NCBI GenBank assembly: GCA_030407315.1
Contig: JALQPE010001860.1
Location: 186,001 to 250,000 of the forward strand
Direction: 5' to 3'
DNA: 64,000 nt
Source of the DNA: Asparagopsis taxiformis
Lineage: Eukaryota > Rhodophyta > Florideophyceae > Bonnemaisoniales > Bonnemaisoniaceae
The notes below the pieces were generated by a model. That model worked only from the letters and a program-made list of their open reading frames with translations, was not told the origin of the DNA and made no database searches. The number at the start of each line of letters is the position of its first letter. Position 1 is the stretch's first letter. Shown in pieces: positions 28,896-39,684 of the stretch. A program made the translations under genes and the position numbers.

Positions 28896-31276
28896 ATGGC
28901 TTTCACGCCGCACAACACCGCTCCGCCCTCCCCATACTACGGACATCCCGGCCCGCGCTACGACTCGCCATACACCTACCCGCATCCTCCTCCATTCAGC
29001 AACGGCAGCTATGGCTCCTTTCCGGGACTAGCCACACCACCGCCCTACCATCATCCCCCCAACCCTCATGCGCCTTTCCCCTACCCACCGCCGCCGCAGC
29101 ACCGTCCGCCCTACCCCGACAATCCCCCACCAACCGGCCCCTTCATTCCGCAGCAAAATGACCAACAGCCGCCTCGTCCGCCTCCGTCCCCCGTGCCCGG
29201 CCGCCCTCCTGCCGGCATATCCGGGCCCTTCATCCCCAGCCCCGTTGCGCAGCCCCCGCCCAAGGCCGGTCAGCACCCTTCCATCATCAACAGCTATCCG
29301 TCCCTCTACCCGCCGCCCGTCCACTACCCAAACCCGCCTATTCCGCACGCCCGCGCTCATATGCAAACAGCAGAAGTGAAACTCGAGATCGCCGCAAAGG
29401 GGCTGTGGGACCGAGATCTCACCTCCAAATCAGACCCTACCTGCGTCATCTTCCTCGAGGAGCGCTTCGGCCATCATTCCCACTTTCGTCCACAGAATCC
29501 AGACGCCTATGGTCAGGAGCGTCCCTCTTTCTATGGTGTGTCCGATCCTACCTCGATCAAGTGGCGTGAAGTCGGTAGAACAGAGTGCATCAAGAATAAT
29601 CTCAATCCCCATTTCAAAGTACAAGTCACTGTGCCCTACAAGTTTGAGGAGCTTCAGCACATTCGCCTCGGGCTCTGGGACATTGATTCCAAAAAGAGCG
29701 ACCTGCAAACACACGACTTTCTTGGCGATGTACGCACCACTCTCGGTGAACTCGTGGCCGCTCGTGTCTGGACCGCTGATTTGACGTCGTCGCGCGCGAA
29801 GGACAACAAAAACTTTATGGGCAGGAAGCGCGATTTTGGCAAAATCACTGTCATTGTACATGAAAATCGCGATGGTGGCAAAATGTTGATAAAGATGAGC
29901 ATGGCAGGACAGAAACTTGACCGCAAAGACTTCATCCGCAGCGACCCATACTTTATCGTGAACCAAGTTGGTGCAAGCTCCGCGAGCTCAGTTTCCTATT
30001 TGTATCGCTCCGAAGTCATCAAGTACAATCTCAATCCCGTCTGGAAACCGTGCCAGTTCCATGCCAATATTCCGAAGGGCGGTAACAAATCGGACCTCAA
30101 ACTCGAATTTCACGTGTACGATAAGGATAAGCGCAAGCGAGATGATGTGATTGGAGTAGCCGCATGCACACTTTCTGAACTGGAGCAATTGACCTCTCTC
30201 CCGCTCATCAATGAAGCAAAGAGGAGAAAGAAGAAGCGTCATTATAAGAACAGTGGCACTCTAGAAATCAGTAGTTTCCGTGCTCTTGCCATGCCTTCGC
30301 TTGTTGATTATTTGCAGGGTGGACTGAAATTGCATTTCAGTGTTGCCATAGACCTGACTGCTTCCAACGGTAACCCATCTGACCCATCATCGCTGCATTA
30401 TCGACAGGACCCTTACGCTGGTAACCAATACGTCAATGCACTTGTTGCAGTGGCCAATGTTCTCAGTGTGTATGCCCCGTCCGATAACCGTTTTGCTGCC
30501 TTTGGCTTCGGAGCAGAAATACCTGGGCGACCCGGTGTTGCCAACTTGTGCTTCCCGTTGGGACTTTCAGTGGATCCATATTGTCACGGCATTCAGGGCA
30601 TTCTGGCTGCGTACAACCATGCGTTGGGGTCGGTCAAGCTGAGCGGACCTACTAACTTTGCGCCACTCATCGATACGGTTTCGCGGATGGCAGCGCAACG
30701 GCCTCGCACTCAAACTGACCAGAACGTAAGTGAACATAATTTCTACTGGGCGCGTTCATATTTCCAAACTCAAGAGCTAACATGTTTTTTGACTGTTGCG
30801 TCCCCCTTCCACACAGTATGATGTGCTGTTAATCCTCACGGATGGCGTGGTATCTGATTTCGACCTCACTGTGGAGCGGATCATCACAGCAAGCAAGACT
30901 GTACCATTGTCAATTATCATCATTGGAATCGGACATCGTGACTTCAAGAAGATGGATGAACTGGACTCTGACAACGAGTTGCTCCGATCAGCAGACAAGA
31001 AGAGCCAAGCAGCACGAGGTGAGTTTCTTGTCTCATACAGTATTTGACCGTTTCCTCTGTAGGCATTGTGCTAACCATCGTGCTTCGTGATCGGATCTGT
31101 TTATAGATATTTGCCAATTTGTAGCATTCCGCGACTACGCTAACGCTCCACCAGAAAGACTTGGCGCAGCCGTACTTGCCGAACTGCCGGGGAATATTGT
31201 CGATTTCTTCGTTGGTGCTTGTGAGCCACCAATTATGCCCGGACAAGGCGCTGCTATTCCTAATATGCGGTTCTGA
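28896..31276 (+). CDS. CPNE: Copine with proline-rich N terminus
   Basis: Calcium-dependent phospholipid-binding protein with two C2 domains and a von Willebrand A domain. Exons 28896-30725, 30817-31018 and 31107-31276 give about 733 residues. Residues 1-160 are Pro/Tyr-rich (repeated PPPYHHPP, GPFIP). C2A runs from EVKLEIAAKGLWDRDLTSKSD to FLGDVRTTLGEL; C2B from LIKMSMAGQKLDRKDFIRSDPYF to VIGVAACTLSEL; the A domain from LKLHFSVAIDLTASNGNP through VLLILTDGVVSDF. The copine-specific YQALNAYEP-type segment is represented by GNQYVNALVAVANVLSVYAPSD. The Asp residues that bind calcium are present in both C2s. Introns use GTAAGT and GTGAGT. The proline-rich extension is not typical of animal copines. 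Confidence 0.92.
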
Positions 31277-31395
31277 TGTGTGTATTTAGAATAAAGACAA
31301 AGTTCGAATGTAGTGCATACCAATACCCTGTAAAGACGTTGACCTGTGTAATCGAGCTACCTAAACCTGTACTAGATGTAAACAAAGGTGAAAAC

Positions 31396-34300
31396 TCATA
31401 ACGGAAGATTCAGTCCAGATACGACTCCCTGGTCTTGAACCATTTGTCCGCTTTCAGAGTATACATACTCAACCCGATACCGAAGCTGTACCGGTTTTCG
31501 TCCATGCATAGAGTTGACTAGATTAACAGACTGGGTTGCTATGTTCCCACTGCCAATGTCGGACCCGCTTGCTGGATGCATCTGTAAACTGATGTACTTG
31601 GGCACTGCCAGTGAAAACACAAAGTTGTTCATCACCATCTCCGACCGATTCGCAAACGTCAGTTCCACCCGTAAATTGGTGGGATCTTCTGCATTCTCCT
31701 TGAAAAACTCTGCAGAGATTGTTAGATCTTCTGATTCAGTGATAATTGTTTTCAATAACACCTCATTCCCTTTGTCTACTGAACTTTCAGTCTCAGCTGC
31801 TGTTGAATCTCCCAAGTTCTCAATTCGACTTTCCCCACTACTAGGTTCAATCTCGGATGGTCTATTCTGTACTATAGGCTGTTGCACAATAGTTTCAGAG
31901 GTCCCTCCCATGAGATCTTCCAGCGTCAATGCAGCTGATGCGTCCACAATTGAATCTAAACCGGTGACCGTGTTTGGTGGATCGGCTGCACTCCTATTTG
32001 ACGTACCATTGGGTACAGAAATAGGTGCAAACCCTGGTAAATCTCCTCCCATGATATCATCCAATGTCTGTGTCTGTACGTTCGATAGCGCCGAAGCTTC
32101 GCTGTTTGATGGCATCGTCGGAGGCAATGCAAGTAGTTCTCCACCTGATGGTGCAGGCAATCGCAAATTACTTGAAGTATCTTCACTATCTCCCAATAGG
32201 TCCAGTAGAAGCCCGCTGTCGCCGCCTTGTTCCTTCGCGAATGTCTGTGTCTTCGTACTACGCAGTTCCTTCCTTTGACGAGCCCGTTCCTGGACTGCTC
32301 GGAAATCCAAAATGGGCATTGGTGACATCGCAGCAGCGAGAGTAGCATACTGCTCATCTTTCAGTAACGCCAAATATTCACACGCTCGCTGTTGCACTTC
32401 CAAATCTAAACTATTCTTTCTCGCATACAGAATTTGCCTTATTCGATGAACGACAGGGTTACCAGCACTTCCATCATTGGAATCCATAGATATTAATGAC
32501 CCCAAATCAGCGTTTCCTGTCGGTGCTGAAAAATCAGACAATGGAACAAGTGCATTTGCTCCAGCTCCTACACCAGAACCAGATCCGATACCATCTTCAA
32601 GTCCCAAACTGTCCAGAAGGTCCAGACCAAGACCGGTGTCTGTCTTCTCGCTTTGACGTTCAGGGGCATCTGCAATTGCAAGAATTGAACTTAGCGCTGT
32701 TCCGTCACTGTAATTGGCGCCGGATGTAATCGCGAGAGGTTGTCCACTGCTAACCGATCCAGAAGATGAACCACACAATGATCTACATGCAAACTTCACC
32801 AATCCAGTAATCGCAATTTCACCAAGGCCCTTGTTCTCCAAGCTCATTGCAGGACTCCAACTGCTTGCCCAAGATTCTTCAACAACTTCACTTTCTTGCA
32901 ACATATGCTCAAAAGCATCCAATACGAGCGGAATATCCAAACCAACTTGTGGTGATACTTCTCCATATTCTCCGAGCATGTACAACGCCAGACGTTCCAG
33001 TCTCGGTTTTCTTTTATACTGTTTTCCGTCTTCCGAGTTCTTATCACTGACCTGAACATGGGCACTTGTACCGTCCATAAGGTTGTTGCCATTTTTTCGC
33101 AAGCACGGCCTTAAAGACGCATCAAAAAGTTTCAGGACGGCATGATGCCGAATCTCCGGATGTGAAGAAACCATTGCCGTGAACGAAGTGATGAGTTCTT
33201 CAGGCATCAAGGTGTCTGCTATGCTCAACGCCTTCACAAACGTCTCAACTCTCCATTCATAAGGTGCGTCCAGCCGATCCATGATTAGGAATATCTTCCA
33301 GCAGGCATCTTCAATGAGTGCTGGTGTAGAGCTTTTCTCTAGATATGAGAGCAATTCAGTCACCATCTGCTTCATGTTGGAATCATTCGCAATGCGATAA
33401 ACAAGCTCAACAGCACGTTTTCGCACGGTTGGATCTGCTTCGCGTAAACCTGCTAGAATCTTGTCCTTGTAGCCTTCAATGCTGTCAAGGACATGTGGCC
33501 CATCGGCATCGACAACTGCAATCAATTCTTGCAACGCAATATATCGAACAGTAGATTCTTTGTGGTCTAGGAACTTGCCCAGAATGTTCACAGCCATCGA
33601 GCGCAACGGCTTTTCCGCTTTGAGAGGAATAATGGTTCGTACACACTCGTATAACACAGCACAACCGGCAACCTTTTTCCCGTCAGTATTGGCTGCGACA
33701 TGCGCCAAGACATCTGAAATTGATTCAGTCATGCTGGAATGGATTCCTGGCTCTATGAGCATTCGAAGTGCCGTAAGCAGCTTGACTTGCAGAAAAGGAT
33801 TGCGAACACCGCCTATGACGGTGTCGCTATAGGCAGAGTTTGCGCTGCGCTTCTTAGGCTGAAGTAAATGTTCCTGGAGAATGTTGAGCAACACTGGCGT
33901 CATGGTGGTTTGTAATTCTGAAACATTGGACCTGCTCTGGTTACACAGAGCAGATACTAGTGCTGCACCAGAAATATACACGGCCGGTGAGTTGACTTGA
34001 AATACACCAGGAGCAATTATAACAAACTGGGAGGTCTCCTCAGGTTCAAGCTTTTTCACAGCACGCACAGCAGCCAAAGCAGCTTTCTTTCGAATATATG
34101 GGTCTTGAGCCTCTAGATGAATTTCAATCTCCGGCATCAAATCCCTGACCATTTCAACGCTCGCAATATCGCCAAGCACGTTGAGCGCGAGACTAACGGT
34201 TTGCAGGTCCTTACTGTGAAGGTCCTGCTGTAAACAATTGGTCATTAGCATGAGAACCTCCGCAGTCTCATCCACGAGAATCATCAAGCCTAAATAGGCA

Positions 34301-34699
34301 ACGCGTTTATCGCTGTAATTCTTGCTGGCGCAAAGCTTGATGCATTCAGTCATTCCAAAGTCTGTAGGGTATCCATTCATGTGGAAGAAAAGCAGCTTGG
34401 AGATATTTCTTCTGCGATATTGCTTGTCTCCCTCACGGAATAAGTCGCGAATATGCGCAGCCTCCTTTTTGACGAGAGCGCGCTCCTCGGAGCGGGTCGT
34501 ACATGCCCGATAGGCCTTGATGAGATCACTGCGGACGAAGACAGAAAAAGATGCGTCAGAGGACTAGGACGGCAGGTCGAACAGGTTTGCAAGAGCGCGC
34601 ATGGATAACGTACGATAAGGATCGACAAAAATAAGTTCGTTTGGCTTTGCTCAAATTGGACTTTGCACTCTTCATGAACTTCTTTGCGTGCTTCTCCAT
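31396..34699 (-). CDS. AP1G: AP-1 clathrin adaptor gamma subunit
   Basis: Large subunit of AP-1, needed for trans-Golgi/endosome clathrin coats. Exon 1 (34699-34614) encodes a basic 28-residue start; exon 2 (34528-31396) the rest, about 1072 residues in all. The 85-nt intron has donor GTACGT, acceptor CAG. The trunk shows DLIKAYRACTTRSEERALVK, KLLFFHMNGYPTDFGMTECI, KRVAYLGLMILVDE and DPYIRKKAALAAVRAV, followed by ADPTVRKRAVELVYRI. A long low-complexity hinge carries LLDLLGD-type clathrin-box motifs. The C-terminal gamma-ear begins around LTISAEFFKENAEDP and ends YSESGQMVQDQGVVS. Gamma rather than delta or alpha is indicated by the FLQVKLLTALRML block and the ear. The hinge makes it longer than the roughly 820-880 residues common in the family. 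Confidence 0.93.
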
Positions 34700-35013
34700 G
34701 GTGAAAAATAAATCGTTGTTCAAGCGAGCACGTCAGAATGTTGTTGTTTGCATCGACAGAGTAAGGAAGCGGTTAGACGTTGTGACATGCTTCGGAGGAG
34801 TTTATCCAGTGCACATCCTGACACAGAAATGAATGACAAGCAGCTTTTATCAAATTTGCCATCAAACAAACGACCAATCGAGCCGAGTCTTCAACTGGGC
34901 CGCCCGCAATTTTAAAGAATTTCAACGCCTATTTACGGTCCAGGCAACCATATTTTGTGGTCAATTCACTGCACAACACAAGCGTGCGGCACGAACCAAC
35001 TTCGCACCAGTGC
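34700..35013. other. Divergent upstream region, AP-1 gamma and Erv1
   Basis: About 310 bases between divergent starts; no coding signal seen beyond upstream extension of the Erv1 frame. Presumed shared promoter. Confidence 0.4.
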
Positions 35014-35424
35014 ATGGCCAGTATGGTAGCCGAGGGCGGAGTAGATGCCGAAACTCTAGGTCGAGCGACATGGACCTTCCTTCACACGCTCGCAGCGACT
35101 TTTCCGCAGACGCCGACTGCTGCAGAACAAGCGCGAATGAAGCGTTTTATGAACGATTTTTCAGAAATATATCCCTGTGAGCCGTGTGCCTATTCATTTC
35201 GAGAAATCATGAAGGCGCATCCGACAGACACAACGACGGGTCATGGATTTGCGCAATGGATGTGTCGTGTACATAACGAGGTCAACAAAGAGCTTGGTAA
35301 GACTTCTTTTGATTGCTCCAAAGTATCAGATCGATGGGGAATCTGTGAACAATGTGCAGCACACAAGGACAAGTTGGAAGACTTTAAAAGTATGTTCAAG
35401 GGATTATCAAAGGTAAAACGATAG
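35014..35424 (+). CDS. ERV1: Erv1/ALR-type FAD sulfhydryl oxidase
   Basis: Oxidises Mia40 or substrate thiols in the mitochondrial intermembrane space using FAD. The 136-residue protein has LGRATWTFLHTLAATFPQTP (FAD-binding helix), the active-site YPCEPC (Cys55-Cys58), WMCRVHNEVNKELGK and FDC (structural Cys pair and FAD contacts), then SDRWGICEQC with a second CxxC at 111-114 near the C terminus. There is no N-terminal shuttle CxxC as in yeast and human. A C-terminal shuttle disulphide is the arrangement reported for plant and protist Erv1. The start at 35014 is the first ATG giving the conserved core; a longer in-frame upstream start exists but adds no known motif. Confidence 0.9.
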   Translation: MASMVAEGGVDAETLGRATWTFLHTLAATFPQTPTAAEQARMKRFMNDFSEIYPCEPCAYSFREIMKAHPTDTTTGHGFAQWMCRVHNEVNKELGKTSFDCSKVSDRWGICEQCAAHKDKLEDFKSMFKGLSKVKR

Positions 35425-35668
35425 CTCTATAAGATGTGTGACAAACCTTACATCATTTATGTAGAATTGATTTAGTGAATTCTCCTCCTCCCATCTATGT
35501 ATCTTTCTGCCTTTGAATGCATAGGAGTTTTTAGCCTCAACGACGAAGAGAGTGTCAATACCATATGTCTCGTTTCGAGAAGAGAAAACGCCCCACATGC
35601 ATGAGTCAAGGCATCCGTTCCCAAAAAATTTCATAAAAAGGGTGTTGCCAGCGCAAGGAGTTGTTCTC

Positions 35669-35789
35669 TGCGTCCTATGGGGTTCGAACCCATGCTCACA
35701 AACGTGAAGCAGAACGCACAGGAGTATCCTTGAGTTTCGACACCGGAAATTCATCCGGACTGCCGCCTTAACCACTCGGCCAAAGACGC
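35669..35789 (-). tRNA. trnL-CAA: tRNA-Leu(CAA) with two introns, one ectopic
   Basis: Type II tRNA read on the minus strand from 35789. Seven-base-pair acceptor (GCGTCTT with AGGACGC), U8-G9, D arm GCC/GGC with AGTGGTTAA loop, a variable arm (TCAC/GTGA), T arm ATGGG-TTCGAAC-CCCAT and discriminator A. The anticodon region is 38 bases too long. Removing 35759-35736 (24 nt, between positions 30 and 31) and 35728-35715 (14 nt, at the canonical 37/38 site) yields GCAGA-CTCAAGT-TCTGC, a perfect 5-bp stem with a standard Leu CAA loop. The middle exon is only ACTCAAG. Discriminator A fits Leu, not Ser. Intron 1 contains a CCGGA/TCCGG hairpin. CCA is not encoded. The intron 2 boundary is ambiguous by one base. 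Confidence 0.85.
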
Positions 35790-36289
35790 TACGGTTACTG
35801 CGCTGGGGTACTCACCTGCTTCCCGGAGGAAATTCTTCACTATTTATCTGTTCAGGTTGGAATTTAAAAGTTCAGATTGTTTCGAGGTCTTCCACCAGGA
35901 CTGATGAAGATAAGGAGAAAAATGGCTTGAAGTGCTCCGAAAGTACTATTCTCGTCCAACAATAAGCGTTTTAATTCGATGAACTTGGACGAGGAACAGC
36001 GCCTGTCCCAGTATACGCCCAGCTCCGCCCATGTGTATGGATGAGAGATCATTAGCACTATCATCTGGTTCTTGAACAAGTGCTACAAGCTGGAGCAAAC
36101 TGAATTGTATCTCTACAAGCATGTGCATCAACCTGACTTTGTATCATACGCTTTGTTTATAGCAGCAACCTTTCATTTCCATACATCAATGAAACGAGCC
36201 GAGCATGATAAGAAAACGCAATAAGATAACACTAATCTCAAAGACATCTGTGCACAGAGACCGCGACGGACCGGATGTTCTCATCATGA
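35790..36289. other. Intergenic between tRNA-Leu and the plastid protein gene
   Basis: Five hundred bases; small minus-strand open frames without protein character. Includes the 5' flank of the tRNA and the 3' UTR of the plastid protein gene. Confidence 0.4.
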
Positions 36290-37885
36290 CTATTCATTCG
36301 GTTGGGAAGATTCTATTATTGGATCTACAGGTTTGGCGGTTGTAGTCACCATTGTCGCATCACCGGAAGTTGTTGAATCATTGAGCAATTTGCGAAGGCT
36401 CTCAACAAAATCTTTTGCCTCCGGACCCAGGGCGTCACCAAGGGCATCTGCATTCTGCAACATTTCATCCACGTCCACACCGAGCTCTCTACACATTTTG
36501 CGCAATTCCTGCACATCGTCATCGGAAACCCCCTGCTCCTGCAAAAGTTGCTGTAATGAGTACATAGCGCGCATGACAGCAACTTCTGACATAATAGAGT
36601 CTGCTGATCCACCATCTAGGAAGTCGCCAAACGAATTCTTGAGCTTATCCAACGCGTCTTTGCTTCCTGGGTTGAGACTTCCGTCTGCCATGGCGGCACT
36701 GACTGCAACCTGGAACATTCCCTTTGCAATCTCGGTGTTGATACCCTCTGCGCGTTCATCGCTGACTGCGAGTAGTGTTTGCATTTCAACAAGACTCTGC
36801 AGGTCATCAGCGACACGCTCTTCGCTGGAAAGACAGAAGACTGCATAGCGACGATACAATTCTTCTTGAATGTTAGTATGCCCAGCGTGGGCGCCGTTGT
36901 ATGTGAGCTGCGCATCTGGACCTAGGGTGCGACTGGCCGACATGGTAATTGCCAACTGATGGAGATTCTTGATGCTTTCGCGATCGTCCGAGTCGAGATT
37001 GATAGCAGCTCTATCTATTTGTACAGATACGACTCGTGACACGAATGCTTGAAACTGCTGCTGAGCGTCATTGTCGCTGAGACCTGCAGCCTCTTTTGCA
37101 GCGTTGAGAGAGGCGATTGCTTCATCTTTTGCACTATCGCCATTAATTTCGACCTTTTCGAGACATTTTGCGATGGCGGTCTCATATTCGGAGACGGGCT
37201 GCGCTTCTGGAATTGACGCGGAAGCAGCAGTTTCTGGAGCATTGTTTTGTTTCACTGAAGTATCAGTGGAGGTATTTGAGTCGGAATTGAAGAGATCGAG
37301 ACGAACTTTAGATGAGATTTCATCAGCTTGAGGTACAGCTGTTTCGGAGCGGAATTTGTAGCGTCGGGAAGTTCCATCCATGATCTGCTTTGCCATTTTT
37401 GCGGTATCCGTCGCGGGTTTGTCAGTGCCGGACGGCGCATCAAGGTCAAGCATGGATGAGAATGACTGAAGTTGTGTTTGGAAATCGCGGAGCTGTTTTT
37501 GCTCGGCTCGACGGAGAAGCTTGGCAATTGTCCAAACAGCCAATGCCACAGCCGAGAGGACGGGCAAAACCTTTTTGGCGACATTTGCGGCACGCACGAG
37601 TATTGCCGGTGGGGAGATACTGCTCAATGCGGCTTGCTGGCTTGGTAGCGTGAAATTAGGCACCTGGTCGGTCATGGTTATGACGGCTTCTTTTTCGCGG
37701 GCGAGAGCTGGCAGTGGGGCCAATGTTGCGGCGAGAAATGCGAGTGCGGTGGCGGCCATGGTACGCGGTTTTGGGCAATTTGGCGGTGTGAGAGACGCAT
37801 GAATTGTTGGATGAGTACGGCGAGGGTGCGGGAGGAGTGGGCGAGTGGTGAGCGGGGCGGTTGGAAGGAAAGCTGGAGAGTTCAT
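36290..37885 (-). CDS. Unknown plastid membrane protein with bipartite leader
   Basis: About 531 residues in one exon. The N terminus (MNSPAFLPTAPLTTRPLLPHPRR) is a Ser/Thr/Pro/Arg-rich plastid transit-like sequence with an early Phe; it is followed by a hydrophobic segment MAATALAFLAATLAPLPALA ending in ALA, like a thylakoid or inner-envelope signal. A second hydrophobic helix (VLPVLSAVALAVWTIAKLL, about residue 115-135) is followed by Arg/Lys. The remainder is acidic, helical and soluble, with repeated alpha-helical blocks (VAVSAAMADGSLNPGSKDA, ELRKMCRELGVDVDEM) that loosely resemble TerB or EF-hand-like helices. I do not recognise the family. A membrane-anchored plastid protein with a large stromal or lumenal helical domain is the best description. 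Confidence 0.75.
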   Translation of the reverse strand: MNSPAFLPTAPLTTRPLLPHPRRTHPTIHASLTPPNCPKPRTMAATALAFLAATLAPLPALAREKEAVITMTDQVPNFTLPSQQAALSSISPPAILVRAANVAKKVLPVLSAVALAVWTIAKLLRRAEQKQLRDFQTQLQSFSSMLDLDAPSGTDKPATDTAKMAKQIMDGTSRRYKFRSETAVPQADEISSKVRLDLFNSDSNTSTDTSVKQNNAPETAASASIPEAQPVSEYETAIAKCLEKVEINGDSAKDEAIASLNAAKEAAGLSDNDAQQQFQAFVSRVVSVQIDRAAINLDSDDRESIKNLHQLAITMSASRTLGPDAQLTYNGAHAGHTNIQEELYRRYAVFCLSSEERVADDLQSLVEMQTLLAVSDERAEGINTEIAKGMFQVAVSAAMADGSLNPGSKDALDKLKNSFGDFLDGGSADSIMSEVAVMRAMYSLQQLLQEQGVSDDDVQELRKMCRELGVDVDEMLQNADALGDALGPEAKDFVESLRKLLNDSTTSGDATMVTTTAKPVDPIIESSQPNE

Positions 37886-38479
37886 GATGGAATGAATTGT
37901 TGTGGGTCTCAAGATAGAGCACAAGATGAGTCGAATGCGGGGATCGGGGGTAGGTCGAGCAAGATAGCAAATAGTTTGATCTCAAAGGCAAGTTTTAAAT
38001 GCTCGGTTTGAAGGTAGTGGAAATAATGAAAAAGAAAGATATTAGATGGCTCAATAAGGAAATGACAAGTATGCAGCACGTGTATAACGTTGCAACTATG
38101 ACGCCGCCACCGCCTGCGCAACCGACTGGACTGACTGTCTGGCCACGACTTGCCACTGTACATAGACATTGTGACGGCCCGCCTGAGGGCGTTGAAAGGC
38201 ACAGTTCTTTTCGTAATACCAAGTTGACCGCACCGCTGAAAGCAGCGTTTTCGCAGTAGCGGGCGCAACTAACCTGATTCCGCGCAGCATCGGCCGTTGC
38301 CGTTCACGTTGGTCTCCAACCGTTTCTCCCTGTGTCCCGCGCACCAGACCAGACTATCCCAGTGAAATCCACGCCAGGCAACTCCACGCAGCCTCGCGCC
38401 ATCGGCACTAAAACCGCACCATATCACCCGCAAGCAATCCCAACTTCTCTGTGCGGCCACCCGACCCCCCGCAGCCCGC
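37886..38479. promoter_or_regulatory. Divergent upstream region, plastid protein and SWIB protein
   Basis: About 590 bases between divergent starts with no convincing coding frame. No specific element recognised. Confidence 0.4.
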
Positions 38480-39463
38480 ATGGCAGATCTTCCCGATGAC
38501 ACCAGTCTGAAGGAGGCGGTAGTGCACATCCTGCGCACAAATGATCTGGAAAAGATCACGCTACGCATCGTAATGAGCATGCTGTGCACCCGGTTCTCGC
38601 TCGAGGCGCATCTGCTGGCGCCGAAGAAGCGCGCCGTACGTGGGTACATCAACGAGTATCTGGAAAATTCCTACGACCCGGCCGAGGCGTCAGATGACGA
38701 GCATGAAGCTGTTTCCAACGGCAGCGACAAACAACGAAAGGCCAGCGCGAGCAATGGCGCATCCAATAAGCCTGTGCGTCTGAGCGGCCTCGAACGCGCT
38801 GTCGTGCTGTCCGAGCCGCTTGCCAGCTTCCTCGGTGAGGATGTGATGCCGCGATCGCATATCCCGCGCAAAATTACCGCCTATGCTAAGGAACACAACC
38901 TGCAGGACCCCAATGATCGCCGCAACATTCTCTGCGACGACGCGCTCAAAGCCGCTATGGGCGTAGATCGCTTTACGTTTTTCCAAATGGCCAAGATTAT
39001 CACCGGGCTGGTGCAGAAGCCGGAGGACGTCAGCGACGCTATGGTCGAGCGTGCCAAGCAGTGTGAGCAACTGGCGTTGCAGGAGAAGCAGCGGAAGAAG
39101 GCGGAGGATGTGGCTAACGGTGTGACGCCCAAGCAGAAGAAGGCGTCCAAGGCAGCGACTAAAGTGGCCAAGTCGAGGATTAGCAAGCCGGTTTCGAAGA
39201 AAGTGTCAGGGCTTATGAAACCGATGAAGCTGTCGCCGGAGCTAAGCGCAGTGTGCGGAAGTAGCCAGTTGGCTCGTTCGGAGGTGACGCAGAAGATCTG
39301 GGCGTATATTCGCGAGAATGAGCTCAAGGACCCGAATGATAAGACGAGAATTATATGTGACAGCAAGTTGAAGGCTGTGTTTGATGGCAATTTGTCGGTG
39401 GCGAATATGGCGATTAACAAGTTCCTTAGTGCGCACATGAGCAAGATTGAGCCTGTGGAGTAG
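38480..39463 (+). CDS. DEK-C plus tandem SWIB domain protein
   Basis: Predicted 327-residue chromatin protein. Residues 1-60 (LKEAVVHILRTNDLEKITLR, then LCTRFSLE) form a DEK C-terminal-type helical domain. Two SWIB/MDM2-fold domains follow: one around LSEPLASFLGEDVMPRSHIP to NILCDDALKAAMGVDRFTFF, and one around LSPELSAVCGSSQLARSEVT to RIICDSKLKAVFDGNLSVAN. A Lys-rich linker separates them. SWIB domains occur in SWI/SNF BAF60 subunits and in stand-alone plant and algal proteins; the DEK-C/SWIB/SWIB order matches the latter (yeast UAF30-like). Single exon. Confidence 0.9.
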   Translation: MADLPDDTSLKEAVVHILRTNDLEKITLRIVMSMLCTRFSLEAHLLAPKKRAVRGYINEYLENSYDPAEASDDEHEAVSNGSDKQRKASASNGASNKPVRLSGLERAVVLSEPLASFLGEDVMPRSHIPRKITAYAKEHNLQDPNDRRNILCDDALKAAMGVDRFTFFQMAKIITGLVQKPEDVSDAMVERAKQCEQLALQEKQRKKAEDVANGVTPKQKKASKAATKVAKSRISKPVSKKVSGLMKPMKLSPELSAVCGSSQLARSEVTQKIWAYIRENELKDPNDKTRIICDSKLKAVFDGNLSVANMAINKFLSAHMSKIEPVE

Positions 39464-39684
39464 CGTGACGAGATGGGCGCGCGCTCTCTATAAACGGAGA
39501 CCAAGTTGTGTACATAGACTGATCAATGAACAATTCAATGAATGCGTTTTCTAGTTATTAGTTGGACGTCTTGTCAGCGTGTAAGGCAACACGTGGCTGC
39601 CATTCCTTTTTTCCGCCGCAAATTTCACTGTGACACGCCCCAATTTGCACGCTTACCCATCAGCACTACCTCATCACCAACTCG

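Noticed and set aside
31514..32278. 254-codon plus-strand frame opposite AP-1 gamma
   Set aside because: Complement of the low-complexity hinge of a clearly identified gene.
35669..35789. Reading the tRNA as Ser (GGA or CGA) with a single canonical intron
   Set aside because: It leaves a T-T mismatch in the anticodon stem or a C at position 33, and discriminator A fits Leu. The two-intron Leu model gives a perfect stem and loop.
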